This document shows, piece by piece, positions 53,714-62,138 of a stretch of 64,000 nt of DNA; positions within the stretch are counted from its first letter, which is position 1, and every line of letters starts with the position of its first letter. The stretch covers positions 124,001 to 188,000 of the forward strand of contig NZ_QCZF01000009.1 in NCBI RefSeq assembly GCF_003075095.1. The letters run 5' to 3'. Made by a program: the position numbers and the translations under genes. Below the pieces are notes generated by a model that did no database searches, was not told where the DNA came from, and saw only the letters and a list, made by a program, of their open reading frames with translations. The stretch is from Blastococcus litoris. GTDB taxonomy: Bacteria; Actinomycetota; Actinomycetes; Mycobacteriales; Geodermatophilaceae.

Positions 53714-55669
53714 GTGGCCCGGGTCGTCGTCGACGTGCCGCTGGCGCACCTCGACCGGCCGTTCGACTACGCCGTCCCGGAGAAGCTCGCCGGCACCGTG
53801 CAGGCCGGCTGCCGGGTGCGGGTGCGCTTCAGCGGGCAGCTCGTCGACGGGTTCGTGCTCGAGCTCGCGGACTCCACCGAGTTCACCGGCCGGCTGATGC
53901 CGCTGGCGCACGTCCCGTCGGGGGAGCCCGTCCTCACCCCGCAGGTGGCCCGGCTGCTGCGGGTCATCGCCGACCGGTACGCCGGCACGATGAGCGACGT
54001 CCTGCGCCTGGCCGTGCCACCGCGCCGGGCGGCGGCGGAGAAGAAGCCGACGCCGACGCCGGAGTCGTTGCCGGGCCCACCCGAGCCCGCGGGCTTCGCC
54101 CGCTACCCGGCCGGCCCCGCCCTCCTGGACGCCCTGGCGGAGGGGCGCCCGGCGCGTGCGGTGTGGACGGCGCTCCCGGGCGAGGACTGGCCCGCCCGTC
54201 TGGTCGAGCTCTGCCGGGCCACGCTGGCGGGACGGCGGGGCGCGCTGGTCGTCGTCCCGGACGGCAAGGACCTGGACCGGCTCGAGACCGCCGCCGCCCG
54301 GCTGCTGCCCGAGCACGCCTGCACGGTGCTGCGCGCCGACGACTCGCCCGAGAAGCGCTACCGGCGGTTCCTGGCCGCCTCCCGCGGCGCCGCGCAGGTG
54401 GTGCTCGGCACCCGCGCGGCGATGTTCGCCCCCGTCCGGGACCTCGGCCTGGTCGTCGTCTGGGACGACGGCGACGACCTGCACTCCGACGAGCACGCGC
54501 CCTACCCGCACGCGCGTGACGTGCTGGTGCAGCGGGCGTACCTGGACAACTGCGCCGCCGTCGTCGCCGGGACGTCGCGCACCGCGGAGGCCGAGCTGCT
54601 GGTGGAGTCCGGCTGGGCCCACGAGCTGGTCGCCGACCGCGCCGTGCTCCGGTCGTCCGCGCCTCGGGTGCAGGCGCTCGGCGAGGACTTCGAGCTGGCC
54701 CGGGACCCCGCGGCCCGCTCCGCGCGCCTGCCGTCCCTCGCGCACGAGGCCGCCCGCAAGGCCCTGGCCGCCGGGGCGCCCGTGCTGGTGCAGGTACCGC
54801 GCCGCGGCTACGTGCCGTCGCTGGCGTGCGCCCGCTGCCGGGCCCCCGCACGCTGCGCCCACTGCTCCGGGCCGCTGGGGATCTCGCCCCGCCCCGGTCC
54901 GGGCGGCACCCGGATACCGGCCTGCCGGTGGTGCGCTCGGCCGGCCGCCACGTTCGACTGCCCGCACTGCCACGGCACGAAGCTGCGGGCCTCGGTCGTG
55001 GGGGAGTCGCGGACGGCCGAGGAGCTGGCCCGCGCCTTCCCCGGCGCTGCCGTGCGCACCTCGGGCAGCACGTCCGGCGTGCTCGCGACGGTTCCCGGCG
55101 GGCCCGCCCTCGTGGTGGCGACGCCCGGAGCCGAGCCGGTGGCCGAGGGCGGCTACGGCGCCGCGCTGCTGCTCGACTCGTGGGCGTTGCTCGGCCGCGC
55201 CGACCTCCGGGCCGGCGAGGAGACGCTGCGCCGCTGGATGAACGCCGCGGCGCTGGTGCGGCCGGCGTCGTCCGGGGGACTGGTCGTCGTCGCGGCCGAC
55301 GCCGCGCACCCCGTCGTCCAGGCGCTGGTCCGCTGGGATCCCGCGTGGCTGGCGGCGCGGGAGCTCGCGGACCGGCGGGAGCTCGGCTTCCCGCCGGCGA
55401 CGCGGATGGCCTCGCTCACCGGGTCACCGGCGGCGCTCGCCGAGTTCCTGGAGGCGTTGCGGCTCCCGGACACGGCCGACCTGCTCGGCCCGGTGCCCGA
55501 GCGGCCGCGGCCGGGGCAGGAGGGAGAGCGGGAGCGCTACCTCGTGCGGGTGCCGCGGAGCGAGGGGGGCGTGCTGGCCCACGCGCTCGCCGAGGTGCAG
55601 GGCGTGCGCAGCGCCAAGAAGTCCCCGGAGCACGTCCGGGTGCAGCTCGACCCGCTCGAGCTGGTCTGA
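53714..55669 (+). CDS. priA: PriA-like primosomal protein lacking helicase motifs
   Basis: 651 residues. The N-terminal 3' DNA-binding domain (VARVVVDVPLAHLDRPFDYAVP; RVRVRFSGQLVDGFVLEL) and the two zinc-binding clusters (CARCRAPARCAHC at about 372-384; CRWC and CPHC at about 406-423) are kept. The Walker A position reads ALPGEDWPARL with no GxGKT, and the usual DEEH box is replaced by WDDGDD, so ATP hydrolysis is unlikely. This helicase-dead form is typical of actinobacteria. It probably still recognises forks and recruits replication proteins. The frame is intact, so it is not a pseudogene. Confidence 0.9.
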   Translation: MARVVVDVPLAHLDRPFDYAVPEKLAGTVQAGCRVRVRFSGQLVDGFVLELADSTEFTGRLMPLAHVPSGEPVLTPQVARLLRVIADRYAGTMSDVLRLAVPPRRAAAEKKPTPTPESLPGPPEPAGFARYPAGPALLDALAEGRPARAVWTALPGEDWPARLVELCRATLAGRRGALVVVPDGKDLDRLETAAARLLPEHACTVLRADDSPEKRYRRFLAASRGAAQVVLGTRAAMFAPVRDLGLVVVWDDGDDLHSDEHAPYPHARDVLVQRAYLDNCAAVVAGTSRTAEAELLVESGWAHELVADRAVLRSSAPRVQALGEDFELARDPAARSARLPSLAHEAARKALAAGAPVLVQVPRRGYVPSLACARCRAPARCAHCSGPLGISPRPGPGGTRIPACRWCARPAATFDCPHCHGTKLRASVVGESRTAEELARAFPGAAVRTSGSTSGVLATVPGGPALVVATPGAEPVAEGGYGAALLLDSWALLGRADLRAGEETLRRWMNAAALVRPASSGGLVVVAADAAHPVVQALVRWDPAWLAARELADRRELGFPPATRMASLTGSPAALAEFLEALRLPDTADLLGPVPERPRPGQEGERERYLVRVPRSEGGVLAHALAEVQGVRSAKKSPEHVRVQLDPLELV

Positions 55670-55677
55670 TCACCGGT

Positions 55678-56403
55678 ATGAGGACGATCGGGCTGCTGGG
55701 CGGGATGAGCTGGGAGAGCAGCGCGCTGTACTACCGGCTCCTGAACGAGGCCGTGCGCGAGCAGCTGGGCGGGCTGCACTCGGCGCGGTGCGTGCTGCTG
55801 TCGGTGGACTTCGCCGGGATCGAGCGGCTGCAGGCCTCCGGCGACTGGGCTCGTGCCGGCGAGCTGCTGGCGACCGACGCCCGCTCGCTGCAGGCGGCGG
55901 GGGCGGACCTGGTCGTCCTGTGCACCAACACCATGCACACCGTCGCCGACGCGATCACCGCGGCGATCGACGTCCCGTTCCTGCACATCGGCGACACCAC
56001 CGCGGAGGCGGTCGCCGCGGCAGGGCTGACCCGGATCGGCCTGCTCGGCACGCGGTACACGATGGAGCAGCCGTTCCTGGCCGACCGGCTCTCGGCCGCC
56101 GGGCTGGAGGTCCTGGTCCCCGACGAGGCCGACCGCGACCTGGTGCACCGGGTCATCTACGAGGAGCTCGTGCTCGGCGTCGTCCGGGACGGGTCCCGAC
56201 GGGCGTACCAGCAGGTGGTCGACCGGCTGGTCGCCCGTGGGGCGCAGGGCGTGGTGCTCGGCTGCACGGAGATCGAGCTGCTGATCGGCCCCGACGACGT
56301 CGACGTCCCGACCTTCCCGACGACCGCCCTGCACGCCGCGGCGGCCGTCCGGGCCGCGCTGGCACCGGCGCCCTCAGCGGGGCCACCTACGATCGTCGGG
56401 TGA
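55678..56403 (+). CDS. Aspartate/glutamate racemase family protein
   Basis: 241 residues. [24 protein letters not shown] is the family opening; the two catalytic cysteines lie in [10 protein letters not shown] and [11 protein letters not shown], as in cofactor-independent aspartate racemases (YgeA/RacX type). It should invert aspartate or a broader set of amino acids, perhaps for cell-wall or D-amino-acid use. It sits between priA and def, an unusual place, and overlaps def by GTGA, so it is probably co-translated with the formylmethionine genes. Confidence 0.9.
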   Translation: MRTIGLLGGMSWESSALYYRLLNEAVREQLGGLHSARCVLLSVDFAGIERLQASGDWARAGELLATDARSLQAAGADLVVLCTNTMHTVADAITAAIDVPFLHIGDTTAEAVAAAGLTRIGLLGTRYTMEQPFLADRLSAAGLEVLVPDEADRDLVHRVIYEELVLGVVRDGSRRAYQQVVDRLVARGAQGVVLGCTEIELLIGPDDVDVPTFPTTALHAAAAVRAALAPAPSAGPPTIVG

Positions 56404-56945
56404 GCGTCACCCCCATCCGGCTGATGGGCGACCCCGTCCTGCGGACGCCGGCCGCCCCCGTGGCCGACTTCGACACGGAGCTGCGGCAGCTCGTCGCCGA
56501 CCTGACCGAGACCATGTTCGCCGCGGGCGGTGCCGGCCTGGCAGCGCCGCAGATCGGCGTGGGTCTGCGCGTCTTCACCTGGTACGTCGACGGCGAGGTC
56601 GGGCACCTGGTCAACCCGGACGTCGTGCCGGTGGGCGAGGAGGAGCAGATCGACGCGGAGGGCTGCCTGTCGATCCCGGGCTACCGCTGGGACTGCCGGC
56701 GCCACCTGCACGTCGTCGCCAGCGGGTGGAACATGCACGGCGACCCGGTCCGCATCGAGGGCTCGGAGCTGCTGGCCCGTGCCATCCAGCACGAGACCGA
56801 CCACCTCGACGGCGTCCTGTTCGTCGACCGGCTCGACCCCGACGCGCGGGCGGCCGCGCTGGCCGAGCTCGAGGCCGCCGAGTGGGCGGGCATGGCCGCC
56901 TGGCTGCCCGCACCGCCGCCCGTCGTCAAGGTGAGCCCCCACTGA
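56400..56945 (+). CDS. def: Peptide deformylase
   Basis: 181 residues. All three metal-site motifs are present: [21 protein letters not shown] and QHETDHLDG. It removes the formyl group from new proteins. GTG start overlapping the racemase stop. Its last codons contain AAGGTGAG, which is the ribosome binding site of fmt. Confidence 0.97.
   Translation: MSVTPIRLMGDPVLRTPAAPVADFDTELRQLVADLTETMFAAGGAGLAAPQIGVGLRVFTWYVDGEVGHLVNPDVVPVGEEEQIDAEGCLSIPGYRWDCRRHLHVVASGWNMHGDPVRIEGSELLARAIQHETDHLDGVLFVDRLDPDARAAALAELEAAEWAGMAAWLPAPPPVVKVSPH
56932..56944 (+). promoter_or_regulatory. Ribosome binding site and CTG start codon of fmt
   Basis: The AAGGTGAG series inside def (about 56928-56936) is followed by CCCCCA and then CTG at 56942-56944, a normal spacing. 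The CTG overlaps the def TGA as CTGA, matching the ATGA/GTGA junctions used elsewhere in the window. Confidence 0.65.
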
Positions 56946-57871
56946 AGCTCCTCTTCGCCGGCACGCCGGCACCGGCCGTCCCCTCGCTCGACGCGCTGCT
57001 CGCGTCCGGGCACGAGGTCGTCGCCGTCCTCACCCGGCCCGACGCCCGCTCCGGCCGTGGCCGGAGGGTCAGCCGCTCACCCGTGGCGGAGCGTGCCGAC
57101 GAGGCCGGTCTGCCGGTCCTCCAGCCGCGGTCGCCGCGGGAGCCGGAGTTCCTCGAGCAGCTGGCCGGGCTGGGCGTCGACTGCGCCCCCGTCGTCGCCT
57201 ACGGCGCGCTGGTCCCGCAGGCGGCGCTGGACCTCCCCGCGCACGGCTGGGTCAACCTGCACTTCTCGCTGCTGCCTGCCTGGCGCGGCGCCGCCCCCGT
57301 CCAGCACGCGATCATGGCCGGCGACGAGATCACCGGCGCGTCGACGTTCCGTCTCGAGGCGGGCCTCGACACCGGGCCCGTCTTCGGCACCGTCACCGAG
57401 GCCATCGGCCCGCGGGACACCGCCGGCGACCTGCTCGGGCGCCTGGCGGTCAGCGGCGCGGAACTGCTGGTCGCGACGCTGGACGGCATCGCCGCCGGCA
57501 CCCTGGTCGCGCAGCCGCAGCCCGCCGACGGCGTGAGCCTGGCGCCGAAGGTGGAGCCCGCCGACGCGCGGGTCGACTGGTCGCTGCCGGCCCACGTGGT
57601 CGACCGCCGGGTCCGCGGGGTGACCCCGGCACCCGGCGCCTGGACGACGTGGCGCGGCGACCGCCTCCGCCTCGGCCCGGTCGAGCCGCTCCCCGCCGCG
57701 CTCGGGCTCGAGCCGGGTGAGGTCTCCGCCGCCCCGTCGGGCGTCCTGGTCGGCACCGGGCGGGGCGCCGTCCGGCTCGGTGACGTCCAGCCGGCCGGGA
57801 AGCGCATGTTCCCCGCCACCGACTGGGCCCGCGGGGCGCGGTTCGAGCCCGGCGAGCGGGTGGGCGCGTGA
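56942..57871 (+). CDS. fmt: Methionyl-tRNA formyltransferase, probable CTG start
   Basis: 309 residues. It formylates initiator Met-t[22 protein letters not shown] is the normal N-terminus; the catalytic [28 protein letters not shown] and [15 protein letters not shown] are intact, and a C-terminal OB-like domain ends with the family. No ATG, GTG or TTG is in frame between an ATG at 56726 (deep inside def) and the conserved start; the next downstream GTG would remove about 45 essential residues. CTG at 56942, preceded by a strong ribosome binding site, is therefore the best start. The stop overlaps rsmB (GTGA). Confidence 0.93.
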   Translation: MKLLFAGTPAPAVPSLDALLASGHEVVAVLTRPDARSGRGRRVSRSPVAERADEAGLPVLQPRSPREPEFLEQLAGLGVDCAPVVAYGALVPQAALDLPAHGWVNLHFSLLPAWRGAAPVQHAIMAGDEITGASTFRLEAGLDTGPVFGTVTEAIGPRDTAGDLLGRLAVSGAELLVATLDGIAAGTLVAQPQPADGVSLAPKVEPADARVDWSLPAHVVDRRVRGVTPAPGAWTTWRGDRLRLGPVEPLPAALGLEPGEVSAAPSGVLVGTGRGAVRLGDVQPAGKRMFPATDWARGARFEPGERVGA

Positions 57872-59244
57872 GCCCCCGCCCCGCCGGCCGCCGGCACCCC
57901 GCCACCCGTCGTCCCCGGCTCGACGGCGCCCGGCTGACCGCCTACGACGTCCTGGACGGCGTCTCCTCGCGCGGCGCCTTCGCCAACCTGCTGCTGCCCC
58001 AGCTGCTGCGGGAACGGCCCGAGCTCGACGCGCGTGACGCCGCCTTCGCCACCCAGCTGGCCTACGGCACGCTGCGGGCGCAGGGCACCCTCGACGCGAT
58101 CCTCGCCGGGCTGGTCTCGCGCCCGCTGGCCGACCTGGACCCGCGGGTGCTCGACCTGCTCCGGCTCGGCACCCACCAGCTGATCGACCTGCGGGTGCCC
58201 TCGCACGCCGCCGTCGACACCAGCGTCGACCTGACCCGCGCGATCGTGGGGCCCGGAGCCGCCGGGCTCGTCAACGCGGTCCTGCGCAAGGTCGCCGCGG
58301 GCGGGGACCGCGAGCAGTGGCTGGCCGCCCTCGGCGGGGACGCCGAGCGGCGGCTGGCCCTCGCGACCGACCACCCGCGCTGGATCGTCGACGCCTGGCG
58401 GGACGCGCTGGGTGCCGACGACGAGCTGGAGCCGGCCCTGCTCGCCGACGACGTCGCACCGGAGGTCCACCTGGTCGCGCGGCGCACCGGGCGCGACGCC
58501 CTGGTGGCGGAGTCGGGCGGCGAGCCCGGCCCGTGGTCGCCCTACGCGGTGCGCCTGCCCGGCGGCGGCGACCCCGGGCGGCTGGCCTCGGTGCGGTCGG
58601 GCGTGGCCGCCGTGCAGGACGAGGGCAGCCAGCTGGCCGCTCTGCTGCTCGCCCGCGCACCGCTCGAGGGCCGCGACGAGGCCTGGCTGGACATGTGCGC
58701 CGGGCCCGGTGGCAAGGCCGGACTCCTGGCCGCCGTCCGGCCGGCCGGCGTGCGGCTGACCGCCGCCGACCGGGCGCCGCACCGCGCCGACCTGGTGCGC
58801 ACGACGCTGGCCGGCGAGGCCGACGTCGAGGTGCTGGCCGCCGACGGCCGAGAGGCACCCTGGGCCGCAGGGGCCTTCGACCGCGTGCTGCTCGACGCGC
58901 CCTGCACGGGCCTCGGAGCGCTCCGGCGCCGCCCGGAGGTGCGCTGGCGCCGCACCGAGGAGGACGTCGTCCCGCTCGTGGAGCTGCAGCTCGAGCTGCT
59001 GGCGGGCGCGCTGGCGTCGGTCCGGCCGGGCGGGGTGGTCGCCTACGTGACCTGCTCCCCGCACACCGAGGAGACGACGGGGGTCGTCGACGTCGCCGCG
59101 GCGCGCGACGACGTCGAGGTGCTCCCGGTGGCGCCGCTCTTCCCCGAGGTACCGGGCATCAGCCGCGGTGACTACGGCCAGCTGTGGCCGCACCGGCACG
59201 GCACCGACGCGATGTTCATGGCCCTGCTCCGCAGGGTGCGCTGA
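57868..59244 (+). CDS. rsmB: 16S rRNA (cytosine-C5) methyltransferase RsmB-like
   Basis: 458 residues. The N-terminal NusB-like RNA-binding domain ([49 protein letters not shown]) is followed by a SAM-dependent methyltransferase: [37 protein letters not shown] and [15 protein letters not shown] with the catalytic cysteine pair. E. coli RsmB methylates C967 of 16S rRNA. GTGA overlap with fmt follows the common def-fmt-rsmB order. Confidence 0.94.
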   Translation: MSPRPAGRRHPATRRPRLDGARLTAYDVLDGVSSRGAFANLLLPQLLRERPELDARDAAFATQLAYGTLRAQGTLDAILAGLVSRPLADLDPRVLDLLRLGTHQLIDLRVPSHAAVDTSVDLTRAIVGPGAAGLVNAVLRKVAAGGDREQWLAALGGDAERRLALATDHPRWIVDAWRDALGADDELEPALLADDVAPEVHLVARRTGRDALVAESGGEPGPWSPYAVRLPGGGDPGRLASVRSGVAAVQDEGSQLAALLLARAPLEGRDEAWLDMCAGPGGKAGLLAAVRPAGVRLTAADRAPHRADLVRTTLAGEADVEVLAADGREAPWAAGAFDRVLLDAPCTGLGALRRRPEVRWRRTEEDVVPLVELQLELLAGALASVRPGGVVAYVTCSPHTEETTGVVDVAAARDDVEVLPVAPLFPEVPGISRGDYGQLWPHRHGTDAMFMALLRRVR

Positions 59245-59245
59245 C

Positions 59246-59743
59246 ATGGGCTGGCTCCCCGAGGACTTCGCGCACCCGCTGCGCGTCGAGCTGCCGACCG
59301 GGCACCACCTGCGTCCCATCCGCGCCGACGACGTGGACATCGACTTCCCGGCCGTCATGGGCTCGCGCGAGCGGCTCTGGGGCATCTACGGCGAGGCGTG
59401 GGGCTGGCCGCCGGCGACGATGACGCCCGACGAGGACCGCGACGACCTCGCCCGGCACGAGCGCGAGATCGAGGCGCACGAGAGCTTCAACTACGCCCTC
59501 CTCGACGAGGCCGAGAGCGAGCTGCTCGGCTGCGTCTACGTCGACCCGCCCGAGAAGGACGGCGACGCCGACGCCGAGGTGTCCTGGTGGGTGGTCGACA
59601 GGCTCGTGGGCAGCGAGGTCGAGCGGGCGCTCGACGCGTTCGTGCCCGCGTGGCTGGCGGGGGAGTGGCCGCTGCGCCGTCCCCGCTACGTCGGGCGCGA
59701 CCTCTCCTGGGCGGAGTGGATCGCCCTGCCCGACCGGGACTGA
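59246..59743 (+). CDS. GNAT-like N-acetyltransferase
   Basis: 165 residues. RVELPTGHHLRPIRADDVDIDFPAVMGSRERLWGIYG and FNYALLDEAESELLGCVYVDPPEKDGDADAEVSWWVVD resemble the first half of a GNAT fold, but the acetyl-CoA pyrophosphate loop (R/Q-x-x-G-x-G/A) is not evident; the second half is short. It may be a degenerate or non-catalytic member. The ATG at 59246 starts one base after the rsmB stop. A perfect inverted repeat follows it. Confidence 0.6.
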   Translation: MGWLPEDFAHPLRVELPTGHHLRPIRADDVDIDFPAVMGSRERLWGIYGEAWGWPPATMTPDEDRDDLARHEREIEAHESFNYALLDEAESELLGCVYVDPPEKDGDADAEVSWWVVDRLVGSEVERALDAFVPAWLAGEWPLRRPRYVGRDLSWAEWIALPDRD

Positions 59744-59761
59744 CCGGAACGAGGCCGTCCG

Positions 59762-59777
59762 CTCCGCCGTGGCGGAG
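59762..59777. repeat. Inverted repeat CTCCGCC-GT-GGCGGAG
   Basis: A perfect seven-base inverted repeat with a two-base centre, 18 bases after the GNAT-like stop and 4 bases before the -35 of the next operon. It could be a short terminator or an operator; a two-base loop is too tight for a good RNA hairpin, which favours an operator. Confidence 0.5.
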
Positions 59778-59781
59778 TGCC

Positions 59782-59811
59782 TTGTCCGCCGCCCGCGGCG
59801 GTCCCCATACT
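59782..59811 (+). promoter_or_regulatory. Promoter of the DUF2589-like operon with an inverted repeat in its spacer
   Basis: TTGTCC (59782-59787) and CATACT (59806-59811) are 18 bases apart and form the best-spaced housekeeping-type promoter in the window. A second perfect inverted repeat, CCGCCGC-CC-GCGGCGG (59786-59801), occupies the space between them, a classic operator position. Confidence 0.6.
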
Positions 59812-59838
59812 CGCCGGCAGGCTCGTGGGGGAGGCACG

Positions 59839-60228
59839 ATGGCGAGCACCGGCCGGTCGTCGCGCGCGGTGGGTCGCCCGCGCCGCGAGCACCCTCCGGA
59901 CGCGCTGGCCGCCGCCACCGCGGTGTGGACGTCGGTGTCCGCCGGGCTGGAGTCGGCGCGCTATGCCGAGGCCGGCGCCGAGTACGCCAAGCTCAGCGCG
60001 CTGCTGATCCAGCAGCGGACGGCCCAGGGACTCGCCGGCGCGCCCCCGGACGAGCGGTGGACCGAGCTGTCGCGGGCCGCCCAGCGCGCGCTCGACCTCC
60101 TGGAGCCCCTGCTGGGCGCCGCCCGGCTGCTGGCGACGGCGCCGGCCCCGGTCCGCGCTCCCTCCCGCCGTCGCTCACCGTCCACCCCACCAGCACCCGC
60201 CCAGCGGACGGCGGGGAAGAGGTCCTGA
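59839..60228 (+). CDS. Uncharacterised helical protein, first gene of the DUF2589-like operon
   Basis: 129 residues, cytosolic by sequence. A basic head (GRSSRAVGRPRREHP), a helical core (about 24-100, AAATAVWTSVSAGLESARYAEAGAEYAKLSALLIQQR and RWTELSRAAQRALDLLEPLLGAARLLA) and a basic, proline-rich tail. No family was recognised. It has its own promoter, and its ATG at 59839 is preceded by GGGGGAGG six bases upstream. A 24-base gap with AAGGAG leads to the DUF2589 gene, so the four genes are probably one transcript. It may be a scaffold or nucleic-acid-binding partner, which is only a guess from its charge. Confidence 0.65.
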   Translation: MASTGRSSRAVGRPRREHPPDALAAATAVWTSVSAGLESARYAEAGAEYAKLSALLIQQRTAQGLAGAPPDERWTELSRAAQRALDLLEPLLGAARLLATAPAPVRAPSRRRSPSTPPAPAQRTAGKRS

Positions 60229-60252
60229 CCCCGAGCGCGAAGGAGCACCGTC

Positions 60253-60843
60253 ATGCCGATCAACATCGGGCAGGAGATGGCCCTGCCCATGGAGCAGATC
60301 ATCGGCGGCCCCCTGCAGGCGGTGGTCAAGGCCCAGGCGCTGGCGGCGTCCAGCACCGTCGACTTCATCCAGCAGGTGGGCCTGAACCCGGCTCCGGGCG
60401 GTGGCGGGGCGCAGACCGCGCGGACGGTGGACTTCTCCTTCCAGCGGCGGGTGCCGGCCCGCGAGGACGACGACGGCCCCAGCGACGTCCTCACCACGGA
60501 GACCGTCGCGCTCACCGTGCCCCTGCTGACCGTCGTCCCGGTGCCGTTCATCCGGGTCAAGGAGGCGACCGTCGACTTCGAGGCGCAGGTCAGCAGCAGC
60601 ACCCTGAACACCACCGACTCGACGTTCGGCATCAGCGCGGAGGCCTCGGGCGGCTTCTGGGGCGTGAAGTTCACCGTGAAGGCGAACTACACGCGCAACA
60701 CGAAGAGCTCCGACCAGGTCAACAGGTCCTCGACGCTCAAGGTGCACGTCTACGCCGTGCAGGACGAGATCCCGGCCGGTCTCGACCGCGTCCTCACGAT
60801 CCTGCAGACGGCGATCGACGACGGCGTGGACGCGCCCGCGTGA
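60253..60843 (+). CDS. DUF2589 domain protein
   Basis: 196 residues, no signal peptide or membrane helix. An N-terminal amphipathic helix (MEQIIGGPLQAVVKAQALAA, about 13-42, ending FIQQVGL) leads into beta-strand-rich sequence (TVDFSFQRR; ETVALTVPLLTVVPVPFIRVKEATVDFEAQV), a glycine/serine loop, then KFTVKANYTRNTKSSDQ and STLKVHVYAVQDEIPAGLDRVLTILQ. This order is that of DUF2589, a family without known function. The AAGGAG seven bases upstream fixes the ATG. It overlaps the next gene by GTGA. Confidence 0.8.
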   Translation: MPINIGQEMALPMEQIIGGPLQAVVKAQALAASSTVDFIQQVGLNPAPGGGGAQTARTVDFSFQRRVPAREDDDGPSDVLTTETVALTVPLLTVVPVPFIRVKEATVDFEAQVSSSTLNTTDSTFGISAEASGGFWGVKFTVKANYTRNTKSSDQVNRSSTLKVHVYAVQDEIPAGLDRVLTILQTAIDDGVDAPA

Positions 60844-61523
60844 GCGTCGAGTTCGGCGATGCGGTGTCGGCGCTGGCGTCCTCGCTGGTCGCCGCGCGCC
60901 GTGCCCTGGACGCGGCCACCGCCGAGCTGTCGGCTGCCTACGCGGCCGACGAGCGGCTGCGCTCGCTGCCCGTGCCGGCCTTCGCGCTGGCCGAGGCGCA
61001 CTTCGACGTCCCGTACGTGGTCGACTCCGTGGAGGAGGTCGGCCCGCCGCGGCTGGAGCTGCCGCGACGGCCGGTCGTCGCCATCGGCGAGCGGGAGATG
61101 GCCTCGCTCCTGCGCGGCGTCGGCGCCGACGTCGGGGCGCGGCTGCAGCAGCTGGTCGACCAGCACGCCCGGCTGCGGGACCTCTACGACCGCGCCCGCG
61201 ACGACCCGGAGTCGATGCGCGACGAGCGGGTGCCCGAGCCCGTCCGGCTCTCCCGCGCGGACCTCGCCGCGCTGCGCGCGTCGGCCAGCGGCCCGGCTCG
61301 CGAGCAGCTCACCGCGGTCGTCCGCGACGTGCAGGAGCTGCAGAAGCTGCTGCAGGACGTCGCCCAGAAGAGCCGGCCGACGCAGCGGGTGTTCATCCGG
61401 CTGGATGCCGACTCGCTGTCCGGCGTCCCGCCGGAGCAGATCCAGCGCGCGTCCCTGACCTTCCGGGACGTGCCCAAGGCCATGGTCGACGTCGGCGGCG
61501 AGCCCGTCGTCGTCCCGGACTGA
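60840..61523 (+). CDS. Uncharacterised protein coupled to the DUF2589 gene
   Basis: 227 residues. A helical N-terminus (DAVSALASSLVAARRALDAATAEL) is followed by LPVPAFALAEAHFDVPYVV, which resembles the VPVPFIRVKEATVDFEAQV strand pair of the upstream DUF2589 protein. A long charged helical middle (about 85-178, QQLVDQHARLRDLYDRARDD) follows, then a final strand pair (RVFIRLDADSLSGVPPEQIQ). I infer a split DUF2589-like fold with a helical insertion; this is not certain. GTGA overlap with the gene before; 10 bases to the next. Confidence 0.6.
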   Translation: MSVEFGDAVSALASSLVAARRALDAATAELSAAYAADERLRSLPVPAFALAEAHFDVPYVVDSVEEVGPPRLELPRRPVVAIGEREMASLLRGVGADVGARLQQLVDQHARLRDLYDRARDDPESMRDERVPEPVRLSRADLAALRASASGPAREQLTAVVRDVQELQKLLQDVAQKSRPTQRVFIRLDADSLSGVPPEQIQRASLTFRDVPKAMVDVGGEPVVVPD

Positions 61524-61533
61524 GGGGGACGCC

Positions 61534-62136
61534 GTGGCCGAACCGGTGAGCGGGACCGCGCGGCTCGTCGAGGACTACCTCGGCTCGACGCTCGGGTCGT
61601 TGGTCAAGGCGCAGGGGCTCCTGTCGAGCCAGCTGGCCGAGTTCGTCGAGCGCGTCGGCTTCGAGCCGGCCGAGGACGACGACGCCCCGCTGCGGGCGCG
61701 CACCTTCAGCTTCGCCTTCGAGCGCACCGAGGTGGACGGCGAGGAGTTCGTGACCAGGCGGGTCACCGCCTCGCTGCCGCTGCTCAGCATCGTCAGCCTG
61801 CCGTCGCTGGCGATCGACGCGGCCGACGTCCAGATGGACCTGCGCATCGTGGCGACCGAGGCACCGCCCGACCCGCCCGAGCCGGAACCGCGGCCGCCGG
61901 GCCGGCCGCCCGGCGGACCGCTGGTCCCGCCGGTGCGGCCGCCCCTGCGGATGTGGGCGATCCCGGTGCGGCCGGCGCCCCTGCCGCTCCCCGGTCGCCC
62001 GGCGGCACCCGACCCGGCGACCGTCGGCAGCATCCGCGTCTCGGTGACCCTGCGCCGGCTCGACCTGCCCCTCGGGCTGGAGCGGGTCGAGCGCCTGCTG
62101 AACGAGGGCTACCGGGAGGAGATCGACGAGGCCTGA
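61534..62136 (+). CDS. Second DUF2589-like protein with a proline-rich insert
   Basis: 200 residues. It parallels the 60253 protein: YLGSTLGSLVKAQGLLSSQL and FVERVGF match its helix, then TFSFAFERT, RRVTASLPLLSIVSLPSLAI and DAADVQMDLRIV match its strands, and IRVSVTLRRLDLPLGLERVERLLNEG its end. In place of the glycine/serine loop there is a proline/arginine-rich linker (about 110-160). The two are therefore paralogues of different detail, not copies. GTG start with GAGGGGG upstream. Its TGA and the stop of the opposite aldehyde dehydrogenase share the palindrome TGAGCTCA. Confidence 0.7.
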   Translation: MAEPVSGTARLVEDYLGSTLGSLVKAQGLLSSQLAEFVERVGFEPAEDDDAPLRARTFSFAFERTEVDGEEFVTRRVTASLPLLSIVSLPSLAIDAADVQMDLRIVATEAPPDPPEPEPRPPGRPPGGPLVPPVRPPLRMWAIPVRPAPLPLPGRPAAPDPATVGSIRVSVTLRRLDLPLGLERVERLLNEGYREEIDEA

Positions 62137-62138
62137 GC

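Noticed and set aside
53714-55669. priA as a pseudogene
   Set aside because: The missing Walker motifs suggested decay, but the frame is intact over 651 codons and the loss is shared by actinobacterial PriA.
56726-56941. An ATG start for fmt inside def
   Set aside because: It would add 72 arginine-rich residues overlapping def by about 220 bases, without a ribosome binding site or homology.
59839-62136. The DUF2589-like operon as part of a mobile element
   Set aside because: No transposase, integrase, tRNA target or direct repeats flank it, and codon use and GC content match the neighbours.
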